Assembly (NCBI GenBank): GCA_035570595.1
Contig: DATMLF010000043.1
Location: forward strand, 1-43,054
Origin: AP-15 sp035570595
GTDB taxonomy: Bacteria; Pseudomonadota; Alphaproteobacteria; ATCC43930; CGMCC-115725
Reading direction: 5' to 3'
DNA length: 43,054 bases
Part shown: piece after piece, positions 24,401-30,935 of the stretch
Layout: every line of letters begins with the position of its first letter
How positions within the stretch are numbered: the stretch's first letter is position 1
Notes under the pieces: generated by a model
What the model was told of the DNA's origin: nothing
Database searches by the model: none
The model's input: only the letters and a program-made list of their open reading frames with translations
Made by a program: the position numbers and the translations under genes

Positions 24401-25896
24401 GCAAGCGCGACTTTTATCTCAACCGCCGGATGCATTTGCGGCCGCTGCGCCAGAACATCTCGTATTTCGCGATCGACGTCGACCAGCTGCCGTTGCGCCG
24501 CCCGAGCCTGGCGCGATCGTTGCTGGGCGAAATCTCGGCATTGCTCGGCGCGGGCGCGATCAGGCCCCTCGCGCATCGCCTGTTTCGCTATTCCGAGATC
24601 GGCGACGCCTTCCGGCTGATGCAGTCCTCGGGGCATATCGGCAAGCTGGTGCTGACGCCGGACGCCGAGATCGACCTGCCGCCGCACACCGTCCCCGAAT
24701 ACCAGGCGCGCCGCGACGGCACCTATCTGGTGACTGGCGGGGTCGACGGGTTCGGCTTTGCGGCCGCGCGCTGGCTTGTCGAGCACGGCGCCGGATCGGT
24801 GGCGTTGCTTTCCCGGCGCGGGCCGGAGACGCCGGGCTGCGCGGAACGGGTCGCCGAGCTGGCGGCGGCGGGCGCCGAGGTCGGCGTCTATCGCGGCGAC
24901 GTCGCCAACCGCGCTTCGCTCACGGCGGTGCTGGACGAGGTCCGCGCGACCCGGCCGCCGTTACGCGGGATCGTGCATGCCGCCGCCGCGGTCGACGACC
25001 GGATGACCGCCGATCTCGACGCCGCGGGCGTGGACGCCGTGCTGCGTCCAAAGATCGAGGGCGCGCTGGCGCTCGACGCGCTGACCCGCGACGACCCGAT
25101 CGAGTTGTTTATCTTGTTTTCCTCGGCCACCACGCTGCTCGGAGCGCCCGGCCAGGGCGCGTATGTCGCGGCGAACACGGTGCTCGAGGCGCTGGCGCGG
25201 CGCCGCCACGCCGCAGGCCGGCCGGCGCTGGCGGTGGCCTGGGGGCCGATCGAGGACGCCGGATACCTCGCCCAGCGGCCCGACACCCGCGAGGCGCTGG
25301 CGCGCCGGCTCGGCGCCAAGCCGATGCCGGCGGCGCAAGCATTGGCCTCATTGTCGGCTCTACTCGCAAGCGGGCTGCCGGTGGCCGGCTGCGCCGAGGC
25401 AAGCTGGGGCGATGCGCGGCGATTTCTGCCGGTGCTCGCGACCCCGCTCTTTGCCGAGGTCCGCTCGCGAGCCGACCAGTCGGCCGGCGACGAGGCGCTC
25501 GCCGACCGCTTGCTCGAGCTCGATCCGGAAGCGGCGCTGGGCTTGTTGAAGGGCGTCGTCGCCGAGGAGGCGGCGCGCATTTTGCGGCTGCCGGCAGGCG
25601 GTGTCGACCCGGGCCGGCCGCTGTCGCAGCTCGGCATGGATTCGCTGATGGCGGTCGAGCTGCGCCTGGCGCTCGAAGCGCGGCTGCGGATCGACCTGCC
25701 GCTGGTGTCGCTGGCCGAGGGCACGAGCATTGCCTCGATCGCGGCGCGCCTCGCCGCCGCGCTCGCATCCGGTGCCGCGGAAGCCGCCGACGTGGCTGCC
25801 ATCGCGGCGCGCCACGAAACGCTCGACGCAGTCGCGGCGGAGGAGGGCGAGACCGAGGCCGGAGAGGACTGCGCCGGGGCGCGGGCGGCGGAGTAG
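18424..25896 (+). CDS. Highly reducing type I polyketide synthase (KS-AT-DH-MT-ER-KR-ACP)
   Basis: A 2490-residue single-module PKS. KS (~15-440): Cys183 in DTACSSS, His318 in EMHGTGTP and His356 in NIGHLEPASG. AT (~535-830): Ser628 in GHSVGE and FAFHS at 729-733, the malonyl-type signature. DH (~885-1180): His928 in HAVEGVQLYP and Asp1091 in HPALLDGALQ. MT (~1340-1570): SAM motif LEIGAGSG at 1385-1392. A structural KR half follows, then ER (~1770-2080) with AAAGGVGLAA from 1902. KR (~2098-2290): TGGVDGFG, Ser2234 and Tyr2247. ACP: Ser2407 in GMDSL. All reductive domains look active and there is no thioesterase. The alpha-oxoamine synthase gene 4 bp downstream probably releases the chain. Whether the module works iteratively is inferred. 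Start GTG 18424 has a good ribosome site. Confidence 0.95.
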   Translation: MLRTGRSAAKRDEPIAIVGASCRFPGADGLERFWQLLTAGTDAVGEVDAERWATRFFYHPNRGEAGKSYTWAAGLIDGIDRFEPAFFGMSPREAAQVDPQQRILLELVWHAFEDAGIPPSRARGSEAGVYIGASSTDYSDLRLGDPAGGDSYFMTGNALSILANRISYVFDLHGPSLVVDTACSSSLVALHQACEAIRAGRIPCAVVGGVNLLLTPYPFLGFSAASMLSRRGRCFAFDERADGYVRGEGAGVVIIKPLAAALADRDPIRAVIVATGSNSDGRTIGVSLPSEASQSALLRSLYQTADVAVDDIAFFEMHGTGTPAGDPIEAAAVGRTLGSCRRELLPIGSVKTNIGHLEPASGMAGLLKAALALDHGVVPASLHCENPSPRIDFAALGLRLARTSEPIAVAPERRLAGVNSFGFGGTNAHVVLAAPPLPEAAATAEPAVLPPLAISAVTEVSLRALAGDWRARLAAAPDERVTGMLRAAGRARDHHRHRLAVLGPDRSAVVASLDRFFDGASEPGTAAGISVGEGKLAFAFAGNGAQFPGMGRAALRANATFRVSVEAVDAVFYPELGWSVVERIDRGLDAATLERTDIAQPVLFAIQVGIVGALRAAGITAQGHIGHSVGEIAAAWAAGALSLADAARVVAARSRSQQRTQGTGRMAALALGADAARDFLGEAGSRAEIAALNAAHSVTVAGTGAEIDRLVGEARRRDLWCRRLDLDFAFHSPLMEPVRDELLASLAGLSSRPPTARLVSTVTGAAVEDDRLDAEHWWRNVRHPVRFADGTATLIAEGYRIFVEIGPSSILHSYLADALRVADAEGRVLASLRRDDGDADPFRAVAAQCYVAGCDLPSAPVFSGEADPRGLPLYPWARQRLWFDQTVEAVELQSPPFDHPLLGFRQSGPPPYWRNHLDAHVLPWIADHAVEGVQLYPAAAMIETALAAARWRWPDAAVLEVTDLEVRRPLPFDPGRMRELRTALVSDDGDWELASRPRLSSEPMTTHAVGHVGAAGAMSALPPWPEAPATTRIDADTVYRRARDAGLDYGARFRTVHCVELAADTRAVVHLDPEAIGEPLDGYLLHPALLDGALQGLLALLAADGRGGPAAGFLPWRFGRVRVAAPFGRASRTARLELTRVGARSAAANLALYDEAGDAVAELTDCWFRGVELGRRGSAAERLFRVDLVPAPLAEGDPPAALLHAGATVARLAGLRTPDPERGEEALLLDALLGAVALQVLGRLVAPHQAFSIRELVERELMAPASGGIAECLLRALEGVGGAAESQGVWRVETPADLPDIADIWRLLLADAPDLVGELALVGAALDNLPGLVAAGPGPEPAASPAMVEHLLKASPASADGLDLLRDALRMIADDWPAVRPLRILEIGAGSGVTRVFLQCLGHSPAAVAYLATSPDREEADRLAAVARSFAGANACVWRPGATADALGDTRFDIVIAANACARLRSDAGTLATLRDLLVPGGLFLAVEPEPNALWDIAFGQSAEWWLADGSRGWRSPLRSGEDWRDELGSAGFADAGAASLGPGPWPCAVFWGSAPARGAPAEAAAAERHDIALVGDDTPLRGALSGLFEAAGHRVASIAAADDPDAPGIVAREDAAPQLVLFLCDGSMDETSAGRQLVALAETALRAAEWQAALWVVTCDAQQAAPGEPGTAALVGAGLWGLARVLANELPRLPLRLVDLASAAPAEMRARQIADEIGAATPETEIVWTPRGRHVMRLRLGLPPRHAEPADGLRLVRGVGGGFDALAWQRHPAQSPGAGEVEIEVRAAALNFRDVMWAMGLLPEEALIDGFAGAAFGLECAGVVRALGPGVEGLGVGERVMAFAPAALGTRVRTVADAVVAIPEGLGFAAAATLPVAFVTAVYALGRLAQVEPGERVLIHAAAGGVGLAAIQYAKHRGAIVVATAGSPVKRRFLQLAGADHVLDSRDLGFADAVREITLGEGVDVVLNSLSGEAMERSLEVLKPFGRFVELGKRDFYLNRRMHLRPLRQNISYFAIDVDQLPLRRPSLARSLLGEISALLGAGAIRPLAHRLFRYSEIGDAFRLMQSSGHIGKLVLTPDAEIDLPPHTVPEYQARRDGTYLVTGGVDGFGFAAARWLVEHGAGSVALLSRRGPETPGCAERVAELAAAGAEVGVYRGDVANRASLTAVLDEVRATRPPLRGIVHAAAAVDDRMTADLDAAGVDAVLRPKIEGALALDALTRDDPIELFILFSSATTLLGAPGQGAYVAANTVLEALARRRHAAGRPALAVAWGPIEDAGYLAQRPDTREALARRLGAKPMPAAQALASLSALLASGLPVAGCAEASWGDARRFLPVLATPLFAEVRSRADQSAGDEALADRLLELDPEAALGLLKGVVAEEAARILRLPAGGVDPGRPLSQLGMDSLMAVELRLALEARLRIDLPLVSLAEGTSIASIAARLAAALASGAAEAADVAAIAARHETLDAVAAEEGETEAGEDCAGARAAE

Positions 25897-25900
25897 CCCG

Positions 25901-27340
25901 ATGGCAGCAGGTCGCAACCTCTTCGGTCTGTCGCCGCAGGCGAAGGCGCGCCTGTTGGAAAAGGTGTCGGCGGCGGCACCCGGCCGGGCGACGCGCGCAG
26001 CCGAGCGCGCCCGCTCGTCGGAGGGGCCGGGCGATGCTGGGGGGCTGGGCGGCGCCGGGGCGCTAGGCGATGCTGGGCGCCTGCACGCCGCCGACCTCGA
26101 AGGCGCCCGGGAAATCCGCATGATCCGCGAAGCCGCGGACTACCTCGGCATCGCCGACCCGTTCTTTCGCGTGCACGAGGGTGTGGCCGGCGCCGAGACG
26201 GTCATCGACGGCCGGCGCTACGTCAACTTTGCGTCGTACAACTATCTCGGGCTCAACGGCCATCCCGCAATCGCCGCGGCCGCGAAGGCCGCCATCGACC
26301 GCTGGGGCACCTCGGTCTCGGCGAGCCGGCCGGTGTCCGGCGAGCGCCCGGTCCACCGCGAGCTGGAGCGGGCCCTGGCGCGGCTGCATCAGGCGGAGGA
26401 CAGCGTAGCGCTGGTTGGCGGCCATTCGACCAACGTCACCCTGATCGGGCACCTGCTCGGGCGCGACGACGTGATCGTCCACGACGCGCTGATCCACAAC
26501 AGCATCGTCGAGGGCGCCAGGCTGTCGGGCGCGCGGCGCGTGCCGTTCGCGCATCTCGACCACGCCGCCGCCGACCGGGCATTGGCGCAGGCGCGCCCGC
26601 GCAACGGCCACGCGCTAATGGTCGTCGAAGGCCATTACAGCATGGACGGCGACGTGCCGGACCTGCCCGCCTTTATCACCGCGGCGCGACGGCACGGCGC
26701 CTGGCTGATGGTCGACGACGCGCATGCGCTCGGGGTTCTCGGGCCGCGCGGGTTCGGGGTCGCCGACCATTTCGGCGTCGATCCGCGGGAAGTCGATCTG
26801 TGGATGGGGACGCTCAGCAAGAGCCTCGTCTCGTGCGGCGGCTACATCGCCGGTCGGGCCGAGCTGATCGACCATATGAAGCTCGTGCTCCCCGGGTTTG
26901 TGTTCTCGGTCGGGATGGCGCCGCCGGCGGCGGCGGCGGCGCTGGCGGCACTCGCGATCCTCGAGCGCGAGCCCGAGCGGGTGCGGCGGCTCAACCAGCG
27001 GGCTGCCCTATTCTTGCAGCTCGCGCGCGACGGTGGCCTCGATGTCGGCGGCTCGGTCGGTGCGGCAATCGTGCCGGTCATCACCGGCGGCTCGATCCGC
27101 GCCGGGCGGTTGGCGCAGGCGATGTTCGCGCGCGGCGTCAACGTCCAGCCGATTCTCTACCCGGCGGTTCCCGAGCGCGCGGCGCGGCTGCGGTTTTTCC
27201 TGACCGCCGAGCACACCGAGGAGCAGATCCGCCATTCGGTCGGCATATTGCTTGAGGAAAGCCGCCGGATCGCGGCGGAGCCCACCGACTTCGCCGCGGT
27301 CATCCGCCATCTCGGCCGCCGCGCGCTGATGGCGGGCTGA
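25901..27340 (+). CDS. PLP-dependent alpha-oxoamine synthase (polyketide-releasing type)
   Basis: A 479-residue member of the family of serine palmitoyltransferase, 8-amino-7-oxononanoate synthase and KBL. These join an acyl thioester to an amino acid with loss of CO2. The PLP lysine is Lys307 in TLSKSLVSCGGY; Asp272 and His275 lie in VDDAHALGVLG; the fold opens with FASYNYLGLNGHP and VSGERPVHRELE. An Ala/Gly-rich stretch of about 45 residues (16-62) extends the N-terminus beyond single-function enzymes and may dock the ACP. The gene starts 4 bp after the PKS stop, so the two are surely co-expressed. I infer that it offloads the PKS chain as an alpha-amino ketone. The amino acid used cannot be read from the sequence. 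Confidence 0.92.
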   Translation: MAAGRNLFGLSPQAKARLLEKVSAAAPGRATRAAERARSSEGPGDAGGLGGAGALGDAGRLHAADLEGAREIRMIREAADYLGIADPFFRVHEGVAGAETVIDGRRYVNFASYNYLGLNGHPAIAAAAKAAIDRWGTSVSASRPVSGERPVHRELERALARLHQAEDSVALVGGHSTNVTLIGHLLGRDDVIVHDALIHNSIVEGARLSGARRVPFAHLDHAAADRALAQARPRNGHALMVVEGHYSMDGDVPDLPAFITAARRHGAWLMVDDAHALGVLGPRGFGVADHFGVDPREVDLWMGTLSKSLVSCGGYIAGRAELIDHMKLVLPGFVFSVGMAPPAAAAALAALAILEREPERVRRLNQRAALFLQLARDGGLDVGGSVGAAIVPVITGGSIRAGRLAQAMFARGVNVQPILYPAVPERAARLRFFLTAEHTEEQIRHSVGILLEESRRIAAEPTDFAAVIRHLGRRALMAG

Positions 27341-27343
27341 TCG

Positions 27344-28561
27344 CTAGCCGCGGCTGGGGGCGGCGGAGAGCTCCGCGATCATCGCGTCGACCGCCGCGAA
27401 ATGGTCATCCCAGAGCGGCGGGCGCCAATCGGCGATGCGCCGCAGCTGCGCCTCGCGGCGCGGCGAGGGGTCGCGCGCATAGTCGAGAATGGCGGCGCGC
27501 CAGCCCGCGCCGTCGAGCGGGTGAAAATATTCCGGGACACCCTCGCCGATCTCGCGAAAGACCGGAATGTCGCTGGCGAGCACCGGAACCCCGAGGGCCA
27601 GCGCTTCGATCAGCGGGAAGCCGAAGCCTTCGGCAAAGGACGGCAGCAGCAATGCCCGCGCGTGCTTAAGGAGGCGGGCGGTCTCGCTGTCGGAGAGTGC
27701 CGCCCATTCCGACACGAGCCCGGGCAGCGCCGGGCAGCGGTCGAGCATGTCGATCGCGGTCTCGACTTCCCAGCCGCGCCGCCCGATCAGCAGCAAGGTG
27801 GGCGCGGTGTCGCGGTCGCCGGCGAGATCGCGCCACAAATTGAGCAGCAACAGATGGTTTTTGCGCGCCTCGATTGTCCCGAGGCACACAAAATAGGGCC
27901 TCTCCGGCAATGCCGGCCCGGTCGCCGCGACCGGCGGCGGATCGACCCCGAACTGCGCCGTCAACAGCCGACCGCGGCTCGCCGAGCGCGCGAGGTACGG
28001 CGCCAGCGCCGCACCGGTTGCCGCCGACGGGACGATCAGCACGTCGGCGAGGGCGGCGGCGTTCTCGATTCGTTGGCGGTGCCGCTTACCCTGACCGGGA
28101 CGGGCGAATTCGGGAAACTCGCTTGGGATCAAATCGTGAATGAGGCAGACAAACGCGGCGCCGTGCCGGCTCTTCAGCGCGGCGAACAGGCGACGGTCTT
28201 CAAGGCGATGGTGCGACACCAGCAGATAAATCGGGCGCTCGGCCGCGGCCCGCAGGCGCCGGCCGAGCGCGCGCCGCCGCCCGATGCGCGCAAACCGCAG
28301 ACACAGCGCCGCCCATCTCACCCGTGCCCGGCGGCGGATGCTGGGTCCTTCACTCCACAACGCGGCGATCGCCTCGACATAGCGCTCGACCAAAGGCCGC
28401 GGCAGCAGCGCCAAACCGCCGCGGCTGGCGGCGCTCGCAAAACACAGGCGCCGCGCGCCGGCGATCAGGTGCCGAGCGTAGGCGAGCTCGACCCGGTCGA
28501 TGCCGGTCGGCGTCGGCTGCCGGGCGCGCGTGATCAGGCGCGAAACGTCGAATACGATCAC
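27344..28561 (-). CDS. Glycosyltransferase family 4 protein
   Basis: A 405-residue GT-B glycosyltransferase. The C-terminal nucleotide-sugar half has VCLGTIEARKNHLLLLNLW, then LLPSFAEGFGFPLIEALALGVPVLASD with the E-x7-E pattern of GT4. The N-terminal half begins IVFDVSRLITRARQPTPTGIDRVELAYAR, as in WbaZ/mannosyltransferase-like enzymes. GTG 28561 is chosen because homology begins there and the longer frame would run into the epimerase gene. It ends 3 bp from the end of the oxoamine synthase gene (convergent) and starts 43 bp after the epimerase on the same strand, so it likely forms a two-gene unit with it. The sugar donor is unknown. Confidence 0.88.
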   Translation of the reverse strand: MIVFDVSRLITRARQPTPTGIDRVELAYARHLIAGARRLCFASAASRGGLALLPRPLVERYVEAIAALWSEGPSIRRRARVRWAALCLRFARIGRRRALGRRLRAAAERPIYLLVSHHRLEDRRLFAALKSRHGAAFVCLIHDLIPSEFPEFARPGQGKRHRQRIENAAALADVLIVPSAATGAALAPYLARSASRGRLLTAQFGVDPPPVAATGPALPERPYFVCLGTIEARKNHLLLLNLWRDLAGDRDTAPTLLLIGRRGWEVETAIDMLDRCPALPGLVSEWAALSDSETARLLKHARALLLPSFAEGFGFPLIEALALGVPVLASDIPVFREIGEGVPEYFHPLDGAGWRAAILDYARDPSPRREAQLRRIADWRPPLWDDHFAAVDAMIAELSAAPSRG

Positions 28562-28604
28562 CGCGGGCTCGCGTAGGGCGGCGCGACAACCGGGGCTTCG
28601 GATT

Positions 28605-29600
28605 TCAGGAAAGACTGTCGATGCAGTCGCGCACACCGCTTTCGAGCGTGTGGAAGGGCGCCGTAAAACCGGCGGCGCGCAGCTTGCCGATGTCGGCTTG
28701 CGTGAAATACTGGTATTGCGCGCGCAGTGCGGCGGGGGTGTCGACAAACCGGATGTCCGGCTCCCGGCCTAGCTGCGCGAAGACCGCGTGCGCGAGGTCG
28801 AGAAAGCTGCGCGCCTCGCCGGTGCCGACATTGTAGAGGCCGCTGACCTGCGGCGTCTCAAGCAGCCATCGCACGACGGCGACGCAGTCCTTGACATAAA
28901 CGAAATCGCGCAGCTGGCCGCCGTCGGCGTAACGCGGATCGTGCGAGCGGAACAACGTCACCGGCTCGCCGGCGCGGATGATCGGCGCGAGCTTCGCGAC
29001 CATCGACTGCATCGCACCTTTGTGGGCTTCGTGGGCGCCGTAGACGTTGAAAAATTTGAGCCCAGCCCATTGCGGCGGCGTCGGCAACCCGCGCCGCTGA
29101 TCATCGACCACGCGACGGTCGACGACGTGCTTGCTCCAGCCGTAGGGGTTGAGCGGGCGCAGCCTGGCGAGGGCCGCCGCGCTCTCGTCGTCGGCAAAGC
29201 CGGCGCTGCCGTCGCCGTAGGTCGCCGCCGACGAGGCGTAGATGAACCGCCTGCCCTGGGCGGCGCACCACTCCCACAAATCCAGCGAGAGGCGGATGTT
29301 GCTGGCGACATAACGGTCGACATCGGGCTCGGTCGTGGTCGAGATCGCCGCCAGGTGGATCACCGCCGCGAGTTTGTCGCGGTTGACCGCGAGCCAGTCG
29401 AACAGCGCCTCCGGCCGGATCACGTCGTGCAGCCGGGCGGCCGCGATGTTGCGCCATTTGTCGTCGTGGCGCAGCAGATCGGCGACGACGACGCGCAGCC
29501 CCGCCCCTGCCAACTCCTCAACGACATGCGAGCCGATGAACCCGGCGCCGCCGGTCACCAGGATCACCCGGTCGCCCGGCGAGTTCTGCAATTTGGTCAT
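28605..29600 (-). CDS. hldD: NAD-dependent epimerase, HldD/RfaD-like (ADP-glyceromanno-heptose 6-epimerase)
   Basis: Short-chain sugar-nucleotide epimerase, 331 residues. It has the NAD motif TGGAGFIGSH (16-25), the catalytic YGWSK (Tyr153, Lys157), and HldD-typical GLKFFNVYGAHEAHKG and the C-terminal YQYFTQADIGKLRAAGF. HldD converts ADP-D-glycero-manno-heptose to the L-glycero form for the LPS inner core. Adjacent to a GT4 gene on the same strand; the partner kinase HldE is not in the window. The function is likely for the cell surface, not for the polyketide, but a sugar for the PKS product cannot be ruled out. Confidence 0.9.
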   Translation of the reverse strand: MTKLQNSPGDRVILVTGGAGFIGSHVVEELAGAGLRVVVADLLRHDDKWRNIAAARLHDVIRPEALFDWLAVNRDKLAAVIHLAAISTTTEPDVDRYVASNIRLSLDLWEWCAAQGRRFIYASSAATYGDGSAGFADDESAAALARLRPLNPYGWSKHVVDRRVVDDQRRGLPTPPQWAGLKFFNVYGAHEAHKGAMQSMVAKLAPIIRAGEPVTLFRSHDPRYADGGQLRDFVYVKDCVAVVRWLLETPQVSGLYNVGTGEARSFLDLAHAVFAQLGREPDIRFVDTPAALRAQYQYFTQADIGKLRAAGFTAPFHTLESGVRDCIDSLS

Positions 29601-29709
29601 CGGTCATTATGCGCGAGCCGGGCGGCGCCCGCCAAGCGGCGCGGCGACCGGCCGCGGCCGCGCGGCGCGCGAACCGGCGGCCGGCGCCCCCGCGCCAGAC
29701 GACTGGCAG

Positions 29710-30180
29710 CTAGACGACTTGCAATCGGGTTGCGATCAGGCGCGACGCGTAGACGCCGGTCCAGCCGACCGGGTCGAGCCAGCCCTTTTCGTTGCGCGGC
29801 GGCCGGATCGCGCGGATATGGGCGTTGGCGATCTCCGAAAGGTCGCCGATCGGGCGCGGCGGGTCGAACTCCGTCGACCAGAAAAAGCGCACCCCGTCGC
29901 GGGCCTCGTGCTTGGCGACGAGGCAATTCGGCGCCCCGCCGACCCGGTTGTACAGGCCGACCGCCGAATAGCTCTCCTGATGGCTCACGATCATGACGCC
30001 TTCCGTGCCCGGAAAGGCGTATTTCATTGCCGAAAACCAGCGGCACAGGACCGTCAATTCGGCTTCGGTAAACTCGTATCTGTTTAGGCTGGCGAAAGAT
30101 TTGTCGTCGATCCGCGGCGGCGTCGCCTGGACCGCCAACGGAAACGGCACGATATTCGTCTGTTCGGACGCGTGTTCCAC
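29710..30180 (-). CDS. Conserved-looking hypothetical protein, 156 residues
   Basis: I do not recognise a family. It is soluble, without signal or membrane segment. It includes IVPFPLAVQATPP near the N-terminus, a helical stretch RYEFTEAELTVLCRWFSAMKY and the central part VMIVSHQESYSAVGLYNRVG. The C-terminus RRPPRN..GWTGVYASRLIATRL is rich in Trp and Arg. Start codon is GTG at 30180, with a GAGGGCGGGGG ribosome site. Codon use fits a real gene, since there is no matching long frame on the other strand with a known domain. Confidence 0.6.
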   Translation of the reverse strand: MEHASEQTNIVPFPLAVQATPPRIDDKSFASLNRYEFTEAELTVLCRWFSAMKYAFPGTEGVMIVSHQESYSAVGLYNRVGGAPNCLVAKHEARDGVRFFWSTEFDPPRPIGDLSEIANAHIRAIRPPRNEKGWLDPVGWTGVYASRLIATRLQVV

Positions 30181-30935
30181 TTTGCCCCCGCCCTCTAAGG
30201 CTGCGCTGCCGGCGGCCTTCCCCGTATTCTCACGCCACCCGCATGCCGCCGAGCATGCACATCCGCTTCGGTCCCATCCGGCAGCAGACCGACAGCGAAC
30301 CGATAAGTCGCAATCTGGAGCACTATTTATCGGTACGCGATCGATACAGCCCGCAAGCTGAATTCATTGCAGGGAATACTATCGGGCACCGACTCCGAGT
30401 CAATCGAGCCAGGGCCGATCAGTGGCTTTTGCGCCCGAATGTGACCCTAAAGCAACAGTGACAAAAAGGCGACAGGGACCGAAAGTTCGCGCTTCACCGG
30501 TTGCAACCGCGCGGCGGGGCGGGTTTGGGAGCTTTCGACGCAGCCGAGGTTCGCCGCACGCAGGTCCAGGAGACGACGCGCACCGCCGGAATGCCAAAAG
30601 CGGGGTTGACCCGCGGCGGCAGCTCTGTTAGCCAACATGCGCAATGACTTGTTCGCGCGAAACCCTCCGACTTACCGCCGCGGCGACCTGACGGCGCCGT
30701 TCGAGGTTGCGTTTGTTCCCGTTGGGGAACCAGTCGGTTTTCGGTTTTCGCGATGTCCCGATCCAGCTTTGTTGATGCCACCGCGGTCCGCCGCCGTCGT
30801 TTCGATGCCGATTCGCCGGTGCTGCTGGCGCGACTTAGCCCCGGCCGGCGCTGATCCGCCCGCCGGCCGTCCAGTTTTTCCGATTGCCGACGACAGCCGC
30901 CGCCCGCGGCGTTCATCCGGTTCAGGAGTTTTTCG
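30181..30935. other. Long non-coding gap upstream of leuA (755 bp)
   Basis: The largest gene-free stretch in the window. Short frames here (e.g. 30243-30461) have no recognisable sequence. An AT-richer part lies at about 30290-30420. A TTGACC at 30606-30611 followed 17 bases later by TAGCCA (30629-30634) is a weak candidate promoter. The last 180 bases hold the possible leuA leader described separately. Confidence 0.5.
30753..30879 (+). promoter_or_regulatory. Possible leuA leader peptide and terminator-like hairpin
   Basis: A 33-codon frame ATG 30753 to TGA 30854 contains three Leu codons close together near its end (PVLLARLSPGRR). Its last codons run into a hairpin with arms CGGCCGGCG (30842-30850) and CGCCGGCCG (30861-30869), then TCCAG and five Ts (30875-30879). 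A ribosome held at the Leu codons would cover the left arm. This is the logic of leucine attenuation, but the peptide lacks a strong ribosome site and the T-run is short and a few bases off the stem, so it is a hypothesis. Confidence 0.35.

Noticed and set aside
30243..30461. 72-codon plus-strand frame upstream of leuA
   Set aside because: No ribosome site, no similarity to any family, and unusual composition; kept as non-coding.
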